A program made the position numbers and the translations under genes. Of a stretch of DNA of 64,000 bases, positions 12,298-24,740 are shown piece by piece. Numbering within the stretch: position 1 is the first letter of the stretch; every line of letters begins with the position of its first letter. This stretch comes from Polyporus tsugae (taxonomy: Eukaryota; Basidiomycota; Agaricomycetes; Polyporales; Polyporaceae). Location of the stretch: positions 2,666,001-2,730,000 of the forward strand of contig JAHRBS010000002.1 in NCBI GenBank assembly GCA_024305745.1, given 5' to 3'. The notes beneath the pieces were generated by a model. The model saw only the letters and a program-made list of their open reading frames with translations. It was not told the DNA's origin and did not search any database.

Positions 12298-12499
12298 CCC
12301 AGACCCTACAGAGGAGAGTGATCGGTCGGGGAGATGTCCATCTGCGACCCCCGCGGTTAACTGCATGCCTGCCAGTGGTTCGAACCAACAGCCGCGGCAA
12401 CTTCCGTGGGGCGCTCCGTCGCAAGCACAGCGAGAGCAATTCCGAAAATCTTGACCAGTAACTAACCAATACACCCGACTCGCCGGGATATAACAACAC

Positions 12500-13238
12500 A
12501 TGGTTAGGTTCAAGGTATGCTTCTCGTACCCTCTACGCAACAACGGCCCTCTCACCCAAGTCGTGATTTGAACAGAACCGCTGGCTCCTCGTCGAGTTTC
12601 TCCCCTGCCAGGCCTCTCTCAACCCCAATCAACCCTCTCGTGCCTCGGAAGAACAAGCGACGAGCAAGAGCATCTGGGCTGCACTCAAGCAGAGCGTCAT
12701 CGCCCACTTCGGAGACACCGGCTGGGGCGCGGTCGGCTCTTCGCTCACTAGTCAGTCCCTTTCCTGATATCCAAAAAAAGATGAGTGCGTCGCTTGCTGA
12801 CGGTGCTGGTCGACTTCAGTCAAGTACTTCTCCCCACGCACGAACCTATGCATCATCCGCGTCGCGCGGGACCCGCACAAGATCGCATGGGCTAGCGTAA
12901 CACTCATGACGACGATCGACGGGCGCAAGTACATCCCCCACGTCGTCCACGTCTCTGGTGCGCCGTCAACCTAGGCTACAAGCTGTGCATCACTGACCGG
13001 GCCCACGTAGGAACGGTAAAGCAGGCCCAACTGGCGGCGATCCGCCATAATCGCGAAGTCGTCGCTCGCTATCGTGCCCGCGCAAAGACTTCAGGTGCGT
13101 TCAACCTTCAAACCGTCCCCCTGCACACAGAACGTTCGGGCCTTTGCTGACTAGAAGACCAACATAGCCGGCTATCAAGACTCATACGAAGAGTTCCTCC
13201 ATACGAGCACGGAAGAGATCGAAGGGCTGCAAGATTAA
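12500..13238 (+). CDS. POP5: RNase P/MRP protein subunit POP5, copy 2
   Basis: Same five-exon structure as copy 1: 12500-12514, 12576-12750, 12820-12957, 13011-13094, 13168-13238. It encodes 160 residues without interruption. Relative to copy 1, exon 4 reads VVARYRARAKTS instead of VVACYRARAKTP. It is paired with a frameshifted bioF, so this unit can supply POP5 but not a full KAPA synthase. Confidence 0.92.
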
Positions 13239-13361
13239 CCAACCTCCGAGTCCTCCATTCGACTGTACGCGCATCAATTGCTCATCTATAAACACACGTC
13301 GTTCGGTCATCTATATACTTTAAGTTTTAACCCTAACTCCGACCATTTCTCACCCGATCGT

Positions 13362-15002
13362 TCATAGCTTCGCCTGCACGCTCACCACCTGCCCCTCTGC
13401 GCCTGTTCCGCCACCCGCGCCCGCCCTCTCCCAGCTCTCTGCCCACTCGATCATGCCCTTCACGAGCCGCTCGACGTCCTCGCGCGTGTTTCCCGCGTGC
13501 AGGCACACGCGGATGCGATCCGCACCCTTGGGCACAGTCGGCCACGTGATGGGCCGCGCATTCAGTCCGCGCACGCGCAAGTACGCTGAGAGCGGGCGCG
13601 GGTGCGGGGTTAGGACGGGGACGATCGGCGTGGCGGGTTTTAGGTTTTGGGTTTTGTATTGGGATGCGGACACAGAGACAGCCGATGAATGGGGAGAATG
13701 GGAGGGAGGGAAAAGATGTGGGGGGAGCGCGAGGAGTGCGGGCGAGATGCGGCGGGTTGCGAGGGCGTTGCGGAGGGATGCGAGGAAGTATGTGCTGAGG
13801 TCAAGGAGGTTCTTGGAGAGCTGGGTTCACCGGGTTGTTAGCGTGTCTCGTAGGCATTGCGCGAATGCTGGGAGGGCGTATCCACACCTTGTCAGCTTCG
13901 CCCGATTCGAGCAGGTCGAAGGAGCAGTCTGCGGCGATGATGTTCGCGTAGCTCAGCGAGGTGGTGTAGATCAGCGAGCGCGCGTAGTTGAGCAGGTAGT
14001 CCCGTACAAGAGGGGTTATGAGGAACACGGCTAAGAATGATTTCGTTCAGTGTCTGCAGCGCTATATTAGCCCCTCAACTCTCCAATTCACTGTCTCTTC
14101 CCCGCGTAGACGCTTTAGCGTGATGCAGCGACCGTCCCCCCGGTAAGGAATCGGTCGCATCAAAGCCTCAGCGTGAGGGAGAGAAAAATAAAATGGAGAA
14201 TTGAGGGGGGGCTGCATTGTCAGGAAATGTGGCGTAAAACATACCTCCCGTCCCGGCGAGCGCTTTGCCAAAGGTGTGTAGGCGGGCGAACACCCGATCC
14301 TCCAAACCATACGCCGCGACCAACCCGCGCCCTTGCGGGCCATACACACCTGTCGAGTGCGCCTCGTCAACAATGACATATCCGTTCCCTCTCGGCAAGA
14401 GCTCCTCGACCGCTTCGACGATGTCCACCAAAGGCACAAGGTTCCCGTCCATGCTGTACAGCGCCTCCACCGTCACGAACACACTGCTCTCCCCGTCTCT
14501 CAATTGCTGTATGGGACCCAATAAGAGCCTGGAGGACCTCGCGGAGCGCAGAGACTGAGTTGTGGGCGAACGCGACCCGCGCATTTGAATCGACGCGGGA
14601 GGCACGCATCCCGTCATACACAGACGCGTGTATGTGCTCGTCGTACACGATCGCGTCGCCCGGCTGCGGCACACTCGAGAAGAAGCCGACGTTCGCGTCG
14701 AAGCCCGAGTTGAAGAGCAGCGCAGCGGGCGCACGGAAGAACTCCGCGAGGTGCGCCTCGAACGACGCGTGCGCATGCCCGTTCACGAGCAGGCGCGAGC
14801 CACCTGAGCCGAGCACATATGGAGCATAGTGCAGCTTGGCGAGGAAGCGGGCGCGGAGGTCGTCAGAGTGGGAGAGGGAGAGGTAGTCGTTGGTGAAGAA
14901 GTCGACGAGGTGGTCGTCTGCGGAGGGGTCCGGAAGCCTGCAGCGGATGAGGCGCTTCTCGTGAGATGCGAGCGCGGCGTTGAGCTTGTCGTTGAGCGGC
15001 AT
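13362..15002 (-). pseudogene. bioF: KAPA synthase, copy 2, frameshifted
   Basis: Exon 1 (15002-14245) is 758 nt instead of 757. One extra base lies in the run at about 14501-14506 (caattgct where intact copies have caatgct). The frame shifts after residue 165 or so and stops at 14367, giving a product of about 211 residues without the DEAHSTG motif and PLP lysine. Exons 2 (14030-13888) and 3 (13820-13362) remain open with correct splice sites, so decay appears recent. Confidence 0.9.
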
Positions 15003-15808
15003 CGCGTTGGGCGTCGTCGGCGAGTTGTGCTAATCAAGAGTGTGGGTTTTTGTCGTCCTTCAGCGCACCAGTGGTTTCGATTTGTAGTGTCCGGTGTGCA
15101 TCCGGTCCCTCGGATTATTGACAGGCGCTTAGATCAAAAGTTCCTGGAGAACATATGCCGAGGTTTCTGAAGACAAAACATGAATAATGATCGCAGGTGT
15201 CTGAGGATGACTTACACGATGATCTAGGGCTTGTGGGGGTCCAGCACAACGAAGTCGTTGGTCAAAAGACGAATGACTTGGCCCGGTCTGCGCCCGATGC
15301 GATCGCGCGATCTTGAGGGGGCGGGAAAGCACGGGAGACGGACACTGTCGGAGCCTGCGGGGGATGAGAGGGTGATTTGTCATAGTAACCTCAGGTGTGT
15401 ACACAGCGATCTAAGTAGGTGGAGGTTGGGTCGAACGTGTTGAACGAGGACGGACGAATGACATGCCCGATGTGATCTGGCGATCGCGTGGGACCTTCGA
15501 TCGCGCTCAAACCGGGTTCCCCTCGTCTCTCAGCCCATCTCCTCCTCTTTTCGACCTCGCCGGGCTCAGTTTTGACACATCCACACTCGCCGTTGGCCGT
15601 CTGGGCCCTCCCTCATTCCGCCTTTGTTCTCACTCTGCTGTGCCGTTAGTCGCCCGTTCATCCCATGTCCGCCAATGAGCTCATCGCTTCTCGTCCCACC
15701 CCACAGCTCGCCTCCCACTTCATACGGCGAACACTACGGTACATGCGGAGGCACGCATCGCGGACAATCTCAGCCGCTCTCACCTCACCGCACAAGCAAG
15801 CTGCCCGA

Positions 15809-15894
15809 CCGTCGACGCTCCTTGCACATTATGTTGCCCCCAGCCTTGGGATTCTCCATCGGATTCGCCATCGCTGCCACCCGCGTCGACATTG
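15809..15894 (+). other. Microinversion segment, orientation A (copy 2)
   Basis: Same orientation and length as copy 1, with a few substitutions (ggattctccatc in the first half of the 12-bp duplication). Confidence 0.9.
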
Positions 15895-16104
15895 GCGCGC
15901 TCCTTCGAGGGTCTCTCAACCTCTGCGAGTGCGGTGGTCAGTATAATGTCATACCGCGTACGTTCCCCCACCCCAAAGCCTACCCCGACGATACTCACCG
16001 TGAACACACAGCCAACGGCCGGGATGCATAGAGGGCTGCAGACACAACGAGCAGAGTAAGCGTAGTGTCCGGCACGCAATCAAAGGCAAGAGGTGAGTAC
16101 AGAC

Positions 16105-16180
16105 GGCGGGGCAAGGGCGGGGCGAGGGCGGGGCGAGGGCGGGGCGAGGGCGGGGCGAGGGCGGGGCGAGGGCGGGGCAC
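16105..16180. repeat. 11-bp GC minisatellite, 7 units (copy 2)
   Basis: Unit ggcggggcgag repeated directly; the first unit reads ggcggggcaag and the last is a 10-bp remnant. The G-rich strand is +. Copies 2 and 3 have seven units, 4 and 5 have four, and copy 1 has one degenerate unit. Confidence 0.95.
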
Positions 16181-17513
16181 CCAAAGACGGGTGTGTTGAT
16201 ACCCTCCCCATTGCCCTCCAGCTTTTATACCCTCTCGCCAGCCGGCAGAACACTTCCGACAGCTTCCACTGCCCCCTGCGACGTCCCCGGCCCTGGGCCC
16301 CAAGCCCCGAGTGCGCCGTCTCGATCATCGTCGGCTCGTACAACCGAGCTTCCCCATCTCCCAGCTCTCCCGCCCGTCCAAGCGCGCCAAGATACACATC
16401 CCCTGAGGCCTCGACGTGCGACGGGACCTGTCACCCGTTTCGGATCTTGTGAAACGTCGCCCGCCGTGGCACGCTCACATTGTCGGGCAGGCTGTGGTCG
16501 CTGCCGGCTCCGTCCTGGATCGCGAGCTCGGTCACACCCTCCCCAACGGTAGCCCAGAGCACCCACCAAGCTATTGGATGCCTTCTGCTGGGAGACGGCC
16601 TTCATGGCTCCAGTATGTACATGTAATGAGTCGGCATTTACATCGTGCGCGTAATGATGCCGCCTCCTGCCCAGATTTTTCATTAGAAAAGCACGACAAC
16701 TCCACGGGCGAGCCGTCTTGTGGTGGGAAAAGAACGGCTGGGGTTCACGTTCCGCGGTGGCAGGTGCTCCGGCAGCGCACACGCCCTATCTCCCAATCCT
16801 CGGCCATCCTCGCGTGTTCCACTAGCGTCCAAGCCCACTTGGAGTACGTCGGCACCTTCCACACTCGCGTCGGCTGCCATCCGAGCGGTTTCACGAAAAT
16901 GCGTGAGACCCGCGACCTATGGTCCGCCCGGCTTGGCAGGTTTCTCGACTTGCGGTAAGTCGTCCCACACCACCTGCACCGACTTCAGACGATCAGGCTG
17001 ACGTCTGTCAATGCGATTCAACGTCAGCGCGAGCTGCAATGAATGGCCGGGGTCGCGTTTTGTAGGTGGGGACCCGGAATATTTGTAATAACGTTTGCTG
17101 TCGACATCCGTTCGCGCGGAAATCGAGCGACAAGCATCCTTGTAGACCTATGCACCGTCCGAGAACGTTTTCGCGGCGATCCGAGGAGGTTGTGAAAACA
17201 GTGTTTTCCTCGCGTTTTCATGGCTGCCCGGAATGTGCGGCCTCTCCAGCATCGGGTTCCCTTCGGAGGGCCACGGCGACTGTTTTTCTAGGCCCTGTAC
17301 GTCCAGTGAGACACGTTTACTGCACTTGCCCCATCGGCCGACCATGTTTAGAAAATCACCTTGGGCGGATTTCGTCGGCGGACGGGTGCAGATGGCGCGC
17401 ACGGTCTTCCGCCGTTTCCCCCGCTTGGGACGACCGTCAGGCGACCGTGCACGACTGTTACTAACCCAGGCTGAGCACCAGGCATGCCATTTCAACAGGA
17501 GACGATCGCGAAG

Positions 17514-17542
17514 CCCCGGAACGGGGCACGTCGGTTCCGGGG
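17514..17542. repeat. Perfect hairpin, 9-bp arms, copy 3
   Basis: Same inverted repeat as at 445-473. Confidence 0.8.
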
Positions 17543-20500
17543 TCGTACCGTGCACGCACTCGACTCCAACCAACAACCGATTGCTTGATCCAACTTTCCG
17601 ACGGTCAAGCTCAGGATGTCTCAACACAGTCTACTCGGGGGCGTCCAGTCAATTCGATTTCTGGGTGAGTACATCGACGGTCAGTCTGGGTCCATGGCGG
17701 GCTGCTGAAGCAGTCGCAGTGCAGCTGAGCATGCCGGGCGACGTTCGGGACGACCAATAGTGACGACTCTTACACAGTTGTTCCAGCCAAGCGTCGGGAT
17801 CGACGCGCGTCTGTGGGCGGCGCATTCGCCGTTCTCAAGCGGCGTCGGTTCCGAGTCCGCTTCTCCACCTCCCCGGGTGCCCTGCACCGCCCGTCCAAGC
17901 AAGAGCTCGGTGTCCTCCGTCGAAACACGTCGCCCGAGTGGGAGACGGGCTGTTTCACTGCGCCCGGATGGACATTCTCGACCTCGCATGCAACAGGTTG
18001 CTGAGCAGCCCGGATGGGCTCGCTGAGGCTGACTTTGCATGCCGACAACGACCCTCACGGTTCTCGCGGGCGAACGGGCCACGGCAGAGTTGCACGCGCT
18101 CTCCAAGGCCGCGCACCGATGAGCTGCTCCGAAGCGACGGCCCATCTGCATGCGCACGGGACTGCCGCCGGTCATCTCGCAAGGGACAGGAAGGTGCACG
18201 CGTCGGGCGCAAGCCGACGTGGAGAGCTACCCCATCGGAAGAAGTGCGAGCGTGCGGCACTGGCCGGCCGCCGCTCCACTTCTTCCAGGTAGGGCGGACC
18301 AGCGACCGGCCTCCGGAGTACCACTTAGTGCGCGAGTCGGGATCGCTACGTAGACAAGAATGATCCCAGCAGTCGCGTTCCGTTGTTCATGCGTGCGCGT
18401 GCACCGAACATTCAAGCTTGCAAGTGCTGATCCGCATCACGTCCGAGGTAATTTACGACGGCCCCCGGCGCGCGCAAGCTTCATGGCCAAGGAAAGCATT
18501 GGCAACGCGATTGGCAGCGCGGATTGCGCCCGGGACCGTTTGCCGGCGGGATGGCCAAATACGACCGTTGGCGAGCGGAAATTTGAACGCGCCAAGACGG
18601 AAGGAACACCGGTCGGGTGAGTGGTGTTTGTCGTTGTGTTTGTTTGCGTGTGGGTGCTGATCGATGATCCGACGCTCTAGGTCGTCTCCGCGCGTATCAC
18701 ATTGTGTTCTGGACGAGTCACGATTGCCAAGGGAGCTCCTCTCCGCCCACCGTGCGCTGTGCGCCGTCAGGGGGCTTATTGCGGTGCTGTACGCCTTTGT
18801 CTCGGTTTGTCCTTCGTGTGCGCGCAGGCTGAGGCGACGAGGTCAAAGACGAGATATCCGACAGGCCGTGCATTGTTCACCTCCGAAGACAGGCGAGACC
18901 ACGCGAATGGAACCGTCTCGTGAGACCGCGTTCCATGTCTCCGCCAAGATGGTCTGAAACTCGGAAGGCAGACTTGGAAGCTCAGCCGAGGCAGCATCAG
19001 GCGCGCTCAATGCTTCCACAGAGTATCATCCGATACTTCCGACCCGCAATATCTGCTGGCCCGCAACTGTGCTCATGATCCGGCCGCGGGTCTAGATTGT
19101 AAATATCTTGGTTCCTCGCTTACGCACAGCCCGACATCTACTAGATATGTCTGCCCTGTCCACGCAGTGCTGACTCCCCTTCCCGCCTGGCGCTGTCGTC
19201 TGCTACCGTCACTCTGAACTGCTACCCACCAAACATCTCACTCGTCTGTGAGTGTGCTCATGTTGTGCATACTACCTGCCGGCCGAAAACACGATTCTGA
19301 CACATGGCTGCTTCAGCATCTCCTTCCCGACGCTCGGAGACGTACCACCGAGCAATTCCCATACTCCCGCAATGCAGACACGCCAAGGCTCCCAACTAGG
19401 ACATGGTTTGGCAGCAGTCCCGTTGCGCCACGCTCGACGTTCTAGACAGGCTTCCGAGGACGACTCTTGCCCCTCGTGTTGAGACTGCCAGCTCTCCACC
19501 CCAGCACTTCATCCTTGCACGTCCAAGGTGGACCCCAGCCACATAACCCGATGGCCGCTGTTGGACAGAAGGAACCGCGGAGGCATAGAAGAGATGGGGG
19601 CGACGATCGACTCGTCTAGAGGTCTGTCTCTTCAGCGCGCGCGCACCCACGCGAGTACTCACACATCGCTGCACGCAGGAACAGCGACGCACCAAGCACC
19701 CCCTCCTGCACCGTCGCATACCACTGAACGGTCGTCTGAACGCCTCAACAGCGATACCAGATCGATCTCCGAGCAATCCGGAATGGCCTGCGGTGTGGCA
19801 GATTCCGTCGATGTCTGTCACCCCTGAGTGAGGGAGCATCCGGGACCTATCGAACGAAAGTCAGCGGTAAGTAGTCCCTGCAACACACGCTCTTCGAGGA
19901 CTCGCATGGCGCTCCTGAATCTCCCGAACCGTCCACTCCCAAGTGCTCGGCCACGCACACTCTCACAGCTAACATCGACGTCCTCGACGGGCTTCCGTCT
20001 CTGTCCAAACCGAGCGCACTGCGTCTCGCGTCGGGCGGGACCTTCTGGCTACACATCTCCAGCAGTACTGACACGTCGCGCTCTGTCTCTCCCAGCCATG
20101 CGAGTTGAGCGTCCGGGTCCTATCAGATCAAAGTCAGCCTGGAAGGTGCGTGTCTCGTCTCCCGAGCTTCCGAGTCCCGACCGGCGTGCGTGCTCACACT
20201 GTCCACACCGCTTACCCAAGCTCCTGTGCCCGGCATGTAGGCCGCCGGACGAATGCACCATCACGCGCTGTGTCCCGGGTGCTCCGATGTGCCAGGCGTG
20301 GTCGGGTTTGACGCACCGAGCAGAACACAAGGTCGAGCATTGATATCGACGCGGACCAGCACGCGGCCAGGTGGAGGGCTCGATTCCACGTACAGCACAC
20401 AGTAAGTGAGTCCGCGCGGGTCGTAAGCCAGAGTCGGGAATTGACGAGACCATGCAGCACAGTGCCACAGTGAAGTTGCCAAGGGCGTGCGAGGGAGGCG

Positions 20501-20745
20501 GGCGCGAGGAGCGGACGCGCAGATGGTGGTGGAAGGAACGCCGATTGCGATGGATGTGGCGGCTCGCTTGGAGGATGCGGAGGGAATAGGCGCTCACTGG
20601 CTCGAACGCGACTGCGTGTATTGTGTTTGTAGATACAGATACTTCACTGTGCATTGACGGAGGACTTTTGTGCGCAATGATCCATTCCGAGTCTTTCAAG
20701 GAAGGTCGAGCACATCCTCTCAGTTCTCGTCCGAGCACATATTTC

Positions 20746-20857
20746 CCTATTAATGCCGTCTTCATGCTGTCTTCATGCCCTCTCAATATTAATGCCCTTT
20801 CATTTCCCTCTCAATGTTAATGCCCTCTCAATGCCACGCTAATGTCACGTTAATGTC
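20746..20857. repeat. AT-rich minisatellite upstream of POP5, copy 3
   Basis: Different motif series from copy 1 (ctcaatattaatgccct, ctcaatgttaatgccct). Confidence 0.7.
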
Positions 20858-21059
20858 CCCAGACCCTACAGAGGAGAGTGATCGGTCGGGGAGATGTCCA
20901 TCTGCGACCCCCGCGGTTAACTGCATGCCTGCCAGTGGTTCGAACCAACAGCCGCGGCAATGTCCGTGGGGCGCTCCGTCGCAAGCACAGCGAGAGCAAT
21001 TCCGAAAATCTTGACCAGTAACTAACCAATACACCCGACTCGCCGGGATATAACAACAC

Positions 21060-21797
21060 ATGGTTAGGTTCAAGGTATGCTTCTCGTACCCTCTACGCAA
21101 CAACGGCCCTCTCACCCAAGTCGTGATTTGAACAGAACCGCTGGCTCCTCGTCGAGTTTCTCCCCTGCCAGGCCTCTCTCAACCCCAATCAACCCTCTCG
21201 TGCCTCGGAAGAACAAGCGACGAGCAAGAGCATCTGGGCTGCACTCAAGCAGAGCGTCATCGCCCACTTCGGAGACACCGGCTGGGGCGCGGTCGGCTCT
21301 TCGCTCACTAGTCAGTCCCTTTCCTGCGATCCAAAGAAGATGAGTGCGTCGCTTTCTGACGGTGCTAATCGACTTCAGTCAAGTACTTCTCCCCACGCAC
21401 GAACCTATGCATCATCCGCGTCGCGCGGGACCCGCACAAGATCGCATGGGCTAGCGTAACACTCATGACGACGATCGACGGGCGCAAGTACATCCCCCAC
21501 GTCGTCCACGTCTCTGGTGCGCCGTCAACCTAGGCTACAAGCTGTGCATCACTGACCGGGCCCACGTAGGAACGGTAAAGCAGGCCCAACTGGCGGCGAT
21601 CCGCCATAATCGCGAAGTCGTCGCTCGCTATCGTGCCCGCGCAAAGACTTCAGGTGCGTTCAACCTTCAAACCGTCCCCCTGCACACAGAACGTTCGGGC
21701 CTTTGCTGACTAGAAGACCAACATAGCCGGCTATCAAGACTCATACGAAGAGTTCCTCCATACGAGCACGGAAGAGATCGAAGGGCTGCAAGATTAA
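21060..21797 (+). CDS. POP5: RNase P/MRP protein subunit POP5, copy 3
   Basis: Exons 21060-21074, 21136-21310, 21379-21516, 21570-21653 and 21727-21797 give a protein like that of copy 2. Intron 2 is one base shorter and has several substitutions, but its donor gtcagt and its cttcag acceptor are kept. The neighbouring bioF is frameshifted. Confidence 0.92.
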
Positions 21798-21920
21798 CCA
21801 ACCTCCGAGTCCTCCATTCGACTGTACGCGCATCAATTGCTCATCTATAAACACACGTCGTTCGGTCATCTATATACTTTAAGTTTTAACCCTAACTCCG
21901 ACCATTTCTCACCCGATCGT

Positions 21921-23562
21921 TCATAGCTTCGCCTGCACGCTCACCACCTGCCCCTCTGCGCCTGTTCCGCCACCCGCGCCCGCCCTCTCCCAGCTCTCTG
22001 CCCACTCGATCATGCCCTTCACGAGCCGCTCGACGTCCTCGCGCGTGTTTCCCGCGTGCAGGCACACGCGGATGCGATCCGCACCCTTGGGCACAGTCGG
22101 CCACGTGATGGGCCGCGCATTCAGTCCGCGCACGCGCAAGTACGCTGAGAGCGGGCGCGGGTGCGGGGTTAGGACGGGGACGATCGGCGTGGCGGGTTTT
22201 AGGTTTTGGGTTTTGTATTGGGATGCGGACACAGAGACAGCCGATGAATGGGGAGAATGGGAGGGAGGGAAAAGATGTGGGGGGAGCGCGAGGAGTGCGG
22301 GCGAGATGCGGCGGGTTGCGAGGGCGTTGCGGAGGGATGCGAGGAAGTATGTGCTGAGGTCAAGGAGGTTCTTGGAGAGCTGGGTTCACCGGGTTGTTAG
22401 CGTGTCTCGTAGGCATTGCGCGAATGCTGGGAGGGCGTATCCACACCTTGTCAGCTTCGCCCGATTCGAGCAGGTCGAAGGAGCAGTCTGCGGCGATGAT
22501 GTTCGCGTAGCTCAGCGAGGTGGTGTAGATCAGCGAGCGCGCGTAGTTGAGCAGGTAGTCCCGTACAAGAGGGGTTATGAGGAACACGGCTAAGAATGAT
22601 TTCGTTCAGTGTCTGCAGCGCTATATTAGCCCCTCAACTCTCCAATTCACTGTCTCTTCCCCGCGTAGACGCTTTAGCGTGATAGCAGCGACCGTCCCCC
22701 CGGTAAGGAATCGGTCGCATCAAAGCCTCAGCGTGAGGGAGAGAAAAATAAAATGGAGAATTGAGGGGGGGCTGCATTGTCAGGAAATGTGGCGTAAAAC
22801 ATACCTCCCGTCCCGGCGAGCGCTTTGCCAAAGGTGTGTAGGCGGGCGAACACCCGATCCTCCAAACCATACGCCGCGACCAACCCGCGCCCTTGCGGGC
22901 CATACACACCTGTCGAGTGCGCCTCGTCAACAATGACATATCCGTTCCCTCTCGGCAAGAGCTCCTCGACCGCTTCGACGATGTCCACCAAAGGCACAAG
23001 GTTCCCGTCCATGCTGTACAGCGCCTCCACCGTCACGAACACACTGCTCTCCCCGTCTCTCAATTGCTGTATGGGACCCAATAAGAGCCTGGAGGACCTC
23101 GCGGAGCGCAGAGACTGAGTTGTGGGCGAACGCGACCCGCGCATTTGAATCGACGCGGGAGGCACGCATCCCGTCATACACAGACGCGTGTATGTGCTCG
23201 TCGTACACGATCGCGTCGCCCGGCTGCGGCACACTCGAGAAGAAGCCGACGTTCGCGTCGAAGCCCGAGTTGAAGAGCAGCGCAGCGGGCGCACGGAAGA
23301 ACTCCGCGAGGTGCGCCTCGAACGACGCGTGCGCATGCCCGTTCACGAGCAGGCGCGAGCCACCTGAGCCGAGCACATATGGAGCATAGTGCAGCTTGGC
23401 GAGGAAGCGGGCGCGGAGGTCGTCAGAGTGGGAGAGGGAGAGGTAGTCGTTGGTGAAGAAGTCGACGAGGTGGTCGTCTGCGGAGGGGTCCGGAAGCCTG
23501 CGGCGGATGAGGCGCTTCTCGCGAGATGCGAGCGCGGCGTTGAGCTTGTCGTTGAGCGGCAT
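21921..23562 (-). pseudogene. bioF: KAPA synthase, copy 3, same frameshift as copy 2
   Basis: Exons 23562-22805, 22589-22447 and 22379-21921. The same single-base insertion appears at about 23061-23066, so the lesion arose once and spread by duplication or conversion. A few substitutions separate the copies: copy 3 keeps ASREKRLIRRR where copy 2 has ASHEKRLIRCR. Confidence 0.9.
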
Positions 23563-24368
23563 CGCGTTGGGCGTCGTCGGCGAGTTGTGCTAATCAAGAG
23601 TGTGGGTTTTTGTCGTCCTTCAGCGCACCAGTGGTTTCGATTTGTAGTGTCCGGTGTGCATCCGGTCCCTCGGATTATTGACAGGCGCTTAGATCAAAAG
23701 TTCCTGGAGAACATATGCCGAGGTTTCTGAAGACAAAACATGAATAATGATCGCAGGTGTCTGAGGATGACTTACACGATGATCTAGGGCTTGTGGGGGT
23801 CCAGCACAACGAAGTCGTTGGTCAAAAGACGAATGACTTGGCCCGGTCTGCGCCCGATGCGATCGCGCGATCTTGAGGGGGCGGGAAAGCACGGGAGACG
23901 GACACTGTCGGAGCCTGCGGGGGATGAGAGGGTGATTTGTCATAGTAACCTCAGGTGTGTACACAGCGATCTAAGTAGGTGGAGGTTGGGTCGAACGTGT
24001 TGAACGAGGACGGACGAATGACATGCCCGATGTGATCTGGCGATCGCGTGGGACCTTCGATCGCGCTCAAACCGGGTTCCCCTCGTCTCTCAGCCCATCT
24101 CCTCCTCTTTTCGACCTCGCCGGGCTCAGTTTTGACACATCCACACTCGCCGTTGGCCGTCTGGGCCCTCCCTCATTCCGCCTTTGTTCTCACTCTGCTG
24201 TGCCGTTAGTCGCCCGTTCATCCCATGTCCGCCAATGAGCTCATCGCTTCTCGTCCCACCCCACAGCTCGCCTCCCACTTCATACGGCGAACACTACGGT
24301 ACATGCGGAGGCACGCATCGCGGACAATCTCAGCCGCTCTCACCTCACCGCACAAGCAAGCTGCCCGA

Positions 24369-24454
24369 CCGTCGACGCTCCTTGCACATTATGTTGCCCC
24401 CAGCCTTGGGATTCTCCATCGGATTCGCCATCGCTGCCACCCGCGTCGACATTG
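24369..24454 (+). other. Microinversion segment, orientation A (copy 3)
   Basis: Same as copy 2. Confidence 0.9.
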
Positions 24455-24664
24455 GCGCGCTCCTTCGAGGGTCTCTCAACCTCTGCGAGTGCGGTGGTCA
24501 GTATAATGTCATACCGCGTACGTTCCCCCACCCCAAAGCCTACCCCGACGATACTCACCGTGAACACACAGCCAACGGCCGGGATGCATAGAGGGCTGCA
24601 GACACAACGAGCAGAGTAAGCGTAGTGTCCGGCACGCAATCAAAGGCAAGAGGTGAGTACAGAC

Positions 24665-24740
24665 GGCGGGGCAAGGGCGGGGCGAGGGCGGGGCGAGGGC
24701 GGGGCGAGGGCGGGGCGAGGGCGGGGCGAGGGCGGGGCAC
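24665..24740. repeat. 11-bp GC minisatellite, 7 units (copy 3)
   Basis: Same array and same first-unit variant as copy 2. Confidence 0.95.

Larger units (their letters stand above)
6509..12499. other. Inter-pair segment, copies 1/2: no recognised gene
   Basis: Sequence between the bioF start of copy 1 and the POP5 start of copy 2. It holds the bioF upstream region, the microinversion (7349-7434), a degenerate minisatellite unit (7651-7660), the copy junction (8547/8548) and the hairpin. A 135-codon minus-strand frame at 7635-8042 is broken by a stop in copies 2-4. Confidence 0.6.
8548..17069. repeat. Tandem array unit, copy 2 (8522 bp)
   Basis: Its first few hundred bases nearly match copy 1. 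Near unit position 790 it switches to the variant shared with copies 5 and 6. From POP5 onward it is almost the same as copy 3, including the bioF frameshift and the seven-unit minisatellite. This patchwork points to exchange between copies. Confidence 0.95.
15003..21059. other. Inter-pair segment, copies 2/3: no recognised gene
   Basis: Same layout as the previous inter-pair segment, with the minisatellite expanded to seven units (16105-16180). No recognisable protein or RNA gene. Confidence 0.6.
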
